From positions 1 to 11,945 of the forward strand of contig CANPWI010000033.1 in assembly GCA_947584125.1 (NCBI GenBank): DNA of 11,945 nt, read 5' to 3'. The position numbers and the translations under genes are program-made. Within the stretch, counting starts at the first letter, position 1. Each line of letters opens with the position of its first letter. Positions 7,476-11,945 of the stretch are shown in pieces. Source of the stretch: an uncultured Clostridia bacterium (GTDB taxonomy: Bacteria; Bacillota; Clostridia; TANB77; CAG-508). The notes under the pieces are model-generated. The model did not search any database. It was given only the letters and a program-made list of their open reading frames with translations, and had not been told where the DNA came from.

Positions 7476-8423
7476 ATGAAAAACTTTAGATTTTTTGCAG
7501 CACTTATTATTTGTACCTTGACAATTGGATTTTTTTCAAGCACTGCTTTTGCTAGCAGTCCAGATTTATCATCTGATGCTGATATTGACTATGAACAAGC
7601 ATACAATCAATTGGCGGAACAGTTATACCATACGCCTGACTTCATTTACGACGACAATGGAATATTATCTGCAAATGAAATGTTCATAATAAAATGCTTT
7701 GAGCATAGTTTCCAGTCAGCATTTAATAAAGAAACAGGAAGATATGAAGTAAATTTGGCCTATTCATATAAGCTTTTCTATGATGTACCGTCTGGTGAAA
7801 TTCCTGATACCCTACATTCCTTTACATGGAATGGACAAGAATTTAATTTCTGTATTAACACTGTTAATTATTGTGAAGGAGCTTATGTTGATAAAGATTT
7901 ATTAGATAGTTTACCAGAGGATTTCAAAAAATTGTTGAATAATTTTCATCACCCTATTGTTTTAGGTTTTTACACCGCCCAAGATAATACGATGGGGATG
8001 ACCAATTCCTCACAAAAATTAGTTACAACATCCGGTGTACATGACAGATTCATTTATGTACGAATAAACAAGTATTTTACCAATGATGGATATAATATGG
8101 CAGACACCATTATACATGAATTAGGTCATGCCATAGTAAATGATATAGAGTTGGACCAGAATTTAGACTGGTTAAGTACTTGTTTCATTCATAACAATAA
8201 TTTTATTATAGCAAATTTAATCAATGAGATAGTTAATGATAATTCGGAGGGGGATAGAAATTACGGATATATCTATCAGTCTATTTCAGATTATGCTGCT
8301 AGCAATTTAGGTGAAATTCCGTCTGAAGCATTTGCGCAAGTATATTTGGCGCCTGAAAACTCTTCAGATTTTAACAAGGTATTTGTAGGAAAAATGCTTA
8401 ATTTGTGGGAGGTAGAAAAATAA
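7476..8423 (+). CDS. Secreted ATLF/M34-like zinc metalloprotease
   Basis: A 315-residue exported protein. Residues 1-27 form a Sec signal peptide (KNFR, hydrophobic core, cleavage after A-F-A). The gluzincin zinc site is HELGH at 214-218, and E284 in SEAFAQVY (283-290) is a likely third ligand. The segment with Y273 (SDYAAS) before S-E-A-F-A resembles the anthrax lethal factor C-terminal domain and the clostridial Pro-Pro endopeptidase group. The remaining N-terminal 180 residues are unrecognised and may be a prodomain or substrate-binding part. No membrane anchor or sorting signal is seen, so it is probably released. GC content and C-ending codons are visibly higher than in all neighbours, suggesting horizontal acquisition. 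It is monocistronic: own promoter, strong terminator. The substrate is unknown; the adjacent surface protein is a tempting but unproven candidate. Confidence 0.8.
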   Translation: MKNFRFFAALIICTLTIGFFSSTAFASSPDLSSDADIDYEQAYNQLAEQLYHTPDFIYDDNGILSANEMFIIKCFEHSFQSAFNKETGRYEVNLAYSYKLFYDVPSGEIPDTLHSFTWNGQEFNFCINTVNYCEGAYVDKDLLDSLPEDFKKLLNNFHHPIVLGFYTAQDNTMGMTNSSQKLVTTSGVHDRFIYVRINKYFTNDGYNMADTIIHELGHAIVNDIELDQNLDWLSTCFIHNNNFIIANLINEIVNDNSEGDRNYGYIYQSISDYAASNLGEIPSEAFAQVYLAPENSSDFNKVFVGKMLNLWEVEK

Positions 8424-8433
8424 GTAAAGAAGC

Positions 8434-8463
8434 GTGTCCACTCTACTCAAGTAGAGTGGACAC
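8434..8463. terminator. Strong bidirectional intrinsic terminator
   Basis: A perfect 13-bp stem (GTGTCCACTCTAC and its complement) closes a TCAA loop. It is followed by ACTTTTCTAATTTT on the plus strand and by GCTTCTTTACTTATTTTT on the minus strand. It lies between convergent genes, 10 bp after the metalloprotease stop and 24 bp after the surface-protein stop, so it probably ends both transcripts. Confidence 0.85.
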
Positions 8464-8487
8464 ACTTTTCTAATTTTATATAATATA

Positions 8488-10117
8488 TTATTGTTTTTTG
8501 TTTAATTTTACAATTCCTACAATAGCACCTAAAACTATAAATGTTACTATAGCAGATAAGTCCTCTACTCCTGTTTTTGGTGTATCATCTATTTCAGCTG
8601 TTTCTTTTAATTCAAGTGCATTTATAGCATTAGTAATTGCTTTTTCCATTGCATCTACATCTTCTTGTTCTGAAATATTTTTTCCTCTAACTACTGAAGC
8701 TATTGCTTTTTCTACACCGCTAAAGTCTTTATAATCATCTTTATTTAATTTATTTGCTTCTTCTATTGCTTCATCTACTTTACTATAATCTGCATCTTTT
8801 AATTCAAGGGCATTCATAGCATTAATAATTGCTTTTTCCATTTCATCTACATCTTCTTGTTCTAAAAGATTTTTTCCTCTAATTACTGAAGCTATTGCTT
8901 CTTCAACCACATTAAAGTTTTTATAATTATCTTTATTTATTTTATTTGCTTCTTCTATTGCTTCATCTACTTTACTATAATCTGCATCTTTTAATTCAAG
9001 TGCATTTATAGCATCAGTAATTGCTTTTGCCATAGCATTTACATCGCCTTGACCTAAAACATTTTTCCCTCTAATTACTGAAGCTATTGCTTTTTCTACA
9101 TCACTAAAGTCTTTATAATCATCTTTATTTAATTTATTTGCTTCTTCTATTGCTTTATCTACTTTACTGTAGTCTGCATCTGCATATTTTATTTCATTAC
9201 CACTTCCTCCAGCTACTTTAAATGCTTCTTTTTTAACTCCGTCAGCATTCAAACTTTCAAAACCATTTACTGTAATAACACCATTACTTGAATATACTCC
9301 GTAATCTCCTGCAAGAGTAATGTTTCCTCCATTAATAACTATATTTTTTCTTTTTATTTGACCAGCAGAAATTGCAGGAGTATTGGCAGCTTGAGTACTA
9401 AGAACTACATTACCTCCAGTAATAATTACTCCATCTTCTGTATCTTCTGTATAGTAGCTATTTCCTGGTACATGAATTGCTGCTGAATTTGCTTTAATAT
9501 CAACATTTCCACCAGTAATTTTCACTTGTGATAACACATAAACTCCTGTTACAGTACTTCCATAAGTCATATTTTCAGTATTAATTTTAAGATTTCCACC
9601 ACTTATATTTAAATTACCATCAATCCAAAATCCACCTATACTATTTATTGTACCAGATAAGATATTTAAGTTGTTTGCATAATGAATTGTATTTCCCAAA
9701 TTATCTCCACCGATTACCACTTATCTCTGTTATTTCAAGATTTAATATGGCATCAGCTTTTCCTTTAAATGTTAGGCTTCCACCCATACCACCATCTACA
9801 TAAATTACAGCTCTTTTTTGTGATTTTAATGTATTTATTCCTTCAAATATAACTGTTACATTGTCTGATTTTTTTAATTTAATACATGGGTTTGAATTAT
9901 CGTCATCTTTTACATCAAAGTTTACATTTCTTAAAGTTAATATTTTGCTTTCATCATCCCATTTCCATCCTTTAGTTTCAAGATTATCTTCTGTTGTATG
10001 ATTAGTTAAATCCAATGTTGTAGTTTGTGTTTCTATATTTGCTGCTGAAACAACATTTGGTACTAAGCAAAATAGAAATATTATAAACAAAATATAAAAT
10101 ATTTTTGATTTAAACAT
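8488..10117 (-). CDS. Sortase-anchored surface protein with FIVAR repeats, with +1 frameshift at a CGG codon
   Basis: The ATG at 10115-10117 has an ideal AGGAGGT site and begins a signal peptide (residues 1-25, cleavage near V-S-A). A beta-rich region follows with repeated N-I-T/S-G-G-N-like turns and a GWKWD...LTLRNV motif, like the carbohydrate-binding beta-helix domains of gut Firmicutes. After 135 codons the frame meets CGG and stops at TAA (9701-9703). Skipping 9712 restores S-G-N-G-G-D-N-L-G and the same beta-helix pattern, giving a 542-residue protein. The C-terminal half has three 64-residue FIVAR repeats, then DDTPKTGVED, a hydrophobic helix and NKKQ: a sortase cell-wall sorting signal. 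The downstream part alone would lack a signal peptide and could not be exported, so the two ORFs must be one gene. The ligand is unknown. Confidence 0.85.
8605..9180 (-). repeat. Three tandem 192-bp FIVAR-coding repeats
   Basis: Units at 8989-9180, 8797-8988 and 8605-8796 each encode 64 residues beginning D-A-D-Y-S-K-V-D and ending A-L-E-L-K. They differ at a modest number of positions, and the DNA is similar enough that unit number could change by recombination. FIVAR domains form three-helix stalk or adhesin modules in Gram-positive surface proteins. Confidence 0.9.
9701..9712 (-). other. CGG +1 frameshift site in the surface-protein gene
   Basis: Unshifted reading is AAT CGG TGG AGA TAA. 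Skipping the C at 9712 gives AAT GGT GGA GAT AAT (N-G-G-D-N). The signal peptide lies upstream, and the FIVAR repeats and cell-wall anchor lie downstream, so both parts belong to one product. Confidence 0.7.
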
Positions 10118-10151
10118 TTAAATTGACCTCCTATAAATTAAATTCAATTTT

Positions 10152-10180
10152 ATTCTAACACCTTAGCTTTTATATGTCAA
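10152..10180 (-). promoter_or_regulatory. Predicted promoter of the surface-protein gene
   Basis: On the minus strand a perfect TTGACA (10175-10180), a 17-bp spacer and TAGAAT (10152-10157). The leader to the ATG is about 28 nt and includes AGGAGGT. The rest of the gap, 10181-10375, is AT-rich with no convincing terminator for the ABC-F gene, only a weak TAGTTT/AAACTA stem near 10224-10240. Confidence 0.65.
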
Positions 10181-10375
10181 CATAAAATTTAAACAAGTTT
10201 ACATTATTTTATTTTTTTAATTACTAGTTTTAGTAAACTACTTTAATATATATTTATTAAACATCTTCTAATTTTATTTATTAAAATGAAATAATTTTTT
10301 AAACGAATCTTCTCAATCTCAAATTCAATTTGGATCTTGTTCTAACAATTTCAGTTGTTCTTCTGTTAAATACTT

Positions 10376-11945
10376 TTAAGTGTAAGTAACATTTGATATA
10401 ATAATTTCTCGTTTAGTCAGTTTTTTGGCAAAATATCGGTCATGTGAAACGAACAGTATAGTTCCAGTATATTCTTCTAATGTATCTTCTAATATCTCTC
10501 TTGTAGAAATATCTAAATGATTTGTTGGTTCATCTAATATTAAAAAATTTGTTTCTTGAAGTACTAATTTAGCAAGTATTAATCTTACTCTTTCTCCTCC
10601 AGATAATTCCTTTAATCGCTTAAATACATTATTTCCAAAGAACATATATTTTGCAAGATAGTTTCTTGCCTTTGTTTCGCTATCATTATAGTCAAATAAA
10701 AAATATTCTAATACAGTATTATTTTCGTTTATAAATTTTATTTCTTGAGGTATATATCCAATTTTTACTGAAGAACCTAATTTTATCTCTCCACTATAAT
10801 TATTATCTTCTCCTAAAATAATTTTCAATAATGTTGATTTACCCGATCCATTATTTCCCTTTAACTGAACCTTTTCTCCATAATGAATCTCCATATTAAA
10901 ATCATCAAAAATTTTCTTTGTTCCATAACTTTTGTTTAAGTTTTTTATTGTTAATACATCTTTACCAGAACGATTTGATGTATTTAAATTTATTGGAAGT
11001 TTTCTTTTTTCTAAATTAATCTTATCTACTAATTCTAATTTTTCCAATCTTTTTTCTATCGATTTTGCCCTTTTAAAGAACATTTCGTTTCCAGCAAGAT
11101 TCCCAAAAGTTCTAAGTTTTTTTATTGATTCTTTCATTTTTTCTATTTGTTTTTGCTGACTTTTATATACCTCAAACTCTGATAAAGTTCTTCTTTCATC
11201 TTCTTTTAAAAAATATGAATAATTCCCAAAATATATTTTTGTTTTTCCACTTTCTAACAATATTGTTTTTGTAGTTACTTTGTCTAAAAAATATCTGTCA
11301 TGTGAAATTAAAAGAATTGTTCCTTTATAGTCAATCAAAAAATTTTCAAGCCATTCTAGAGTTTCAATGTCCAAATGATTTGTTGGCTCATCTAACAGCA
11401 ATATGTTTGGATTTTTTAGTAATATATATGCTAAATTTACTATTGTTTTTTCTCCACCACTTAAATTATTATATTCCTTGTTTAAAAAATCTTTATTGAA
11501 TTTAAATCCAGAACATATCTTTTTAAATTTTTCTTCTAGTTCATAACCACCGCATTGCAATATATTTTTCTTGCAAATTTCCATATTTCATTAATATTTG
11601 TTCAATATTTGCTGTATCTTCAGCCATTAAACTTTCAAATTGTTTAAGTTTTTTTTCAATATCCACATATTGTTTAAAACTATGTTTTAAATAATCTTCT
11701 ACAATAATATTTTCTTTCTCTTTATTGTATATTTGTTTTAATAAACCAATAGTTGATTCTTTTTTTATATTAACATTGCCTGAATCTTCCTTTTCATCTC
11801 CATTTATAATTTTAAAAATAGTTGATTTACCAGAACCATTTTCTCCAATTAAGGCAATTCGTTCTCCGGTTTTTACTTCAAAACTTACACCATCTAAAAC
11901 ATTTTTTAGTCCATAATTTTTCTTTATATTATTTATTTCAATTTC
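10376..11945 (-). CDS. ABC-F family ATPase (5' end outside window), with +1 frameshift at a CGG codon
   Basis: ABC-F proteins are soluble tandem ATPases that act on the ribosomal E site; some protect against antibiotics. The first domain has GENGSGKST, LSGGEKT and ILLLDEPTNHLDIETLEW. A basic coiled linker follows (about 80 residues, rich in K/E). The second domain has GNNGSGKST, LSGGERVRL and LILDEPTNHLD. There are no membrane segments. The unshifted frame runs 131 codons from the window edge to ATG CGG TGG TTA TGA. Skipping 11552 restores the A-M-G-G-Y-E-L-E-E-K segment typical of the family, and at least 522 residues are then encoded, near full length. The downstream part alone lacks the first Walker A, so a working protein needs the shift. 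A subfamily (Lsa/Vga-like or housekeeping) cannot be assigned. Confidence 0.9.
11541..11552 (-). other. CGG +1 frameshift site in the ABC-F gene
   Basis: Unshifted reading is ATG CGG TGG TTA TGA. Skipping the C at 11552 gives ATG GGT GGT TAT GAA (M-G-G-Y-E), matching the G-G-Y-E step commonly found before the first signature motif in ABC-F proteins. Walker A of domain one lies upstream and its signature and Walker B lie downstream. Confidence 0.7.

Noticed and set aside
4317..11552. Random sequencing indels as the full explanation of the three frameshifts
   Set aside because: Not excluded, but less likely. None is in a homopolymer, all add a base at CGG in frame, and no other in-frame CGG exists in the window. 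A systematic base-calling artefact still has to be checked in reads.

Overview
The window looks like the chromosome of a very AT-rich, Gram-positive, Clostridia-like Firmicute, probably an uncultured gut lineage. The evidence is the strong AGGAGG ribosome binding sites, TTGACA/TATAAT promoters, the rpsB-tsf pair, the comM-dprA-yraN cluster, a sortase-type surface protein with FIVAR repeats, and a secreted ATLF-like metalloprotease. The genus cannot be named from sequence alone.

Layout. Positions 1-4430 (all minus strand) hold comM -> dprA -> yraN, then a separate promoter with a structured leader driving rpsB -> tsf (tsf runs off the left edge). Positions 4431-4935 are non-coding: the comM promoter plus a 301-bp MITE-like element with terminal inverted repeats and nested palindromes. 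Next come a multi-pass GT-C-like membrane protein (minus) whose start is separated from its body by a (CA)10 tract, and rdgB (minus). A plus-strand secreted zinc metalloprotease (7476-8423) ends at a bidirectional terminator. It converges on a minus-strand, sortase-anchored FIVAR surface protein (8488-10117). A minus-strand ABC-F ATPase (10376 to beyond the right edge) closes the window.

The most unusual signal is a shared form of gene interruption. comM, the surface protein and the ABC-F gene are each broken by one extra nucleotide, and conserved protein sequence continues on both sides. In all three the break is an in-frame CGG codon. Skipping its C gives a glycine codon (GGC, GGT, GGT) that restores the family sequence. 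In all three the unshifted frame stops exactly three codons after the start of CGG (CGG-NNN-NNN-stop). I searched every CDS here by eye: these are the only in-frame CGG codons, although about 15 out-of-frame CGG trinucleotides occur in the same genes. I infer either programmed/tolerated +1 frameshifting, or quadruplet decoding, at a rare or unassigned CGG codon. Systematic sequencing error is the main competing explanation.

The second notable signal is the (CA)10 tract just inside the GT-C-like gene. It has a consensus promoter, a ribosome binding site and an ATG, but with ten repeats the frame is off and gives a 17-residue peptide. Eleven or eight repeats would open a protein of about 540 residues, which is the arrangement expected of slipped-strand phase variation of a surface-modification gene.
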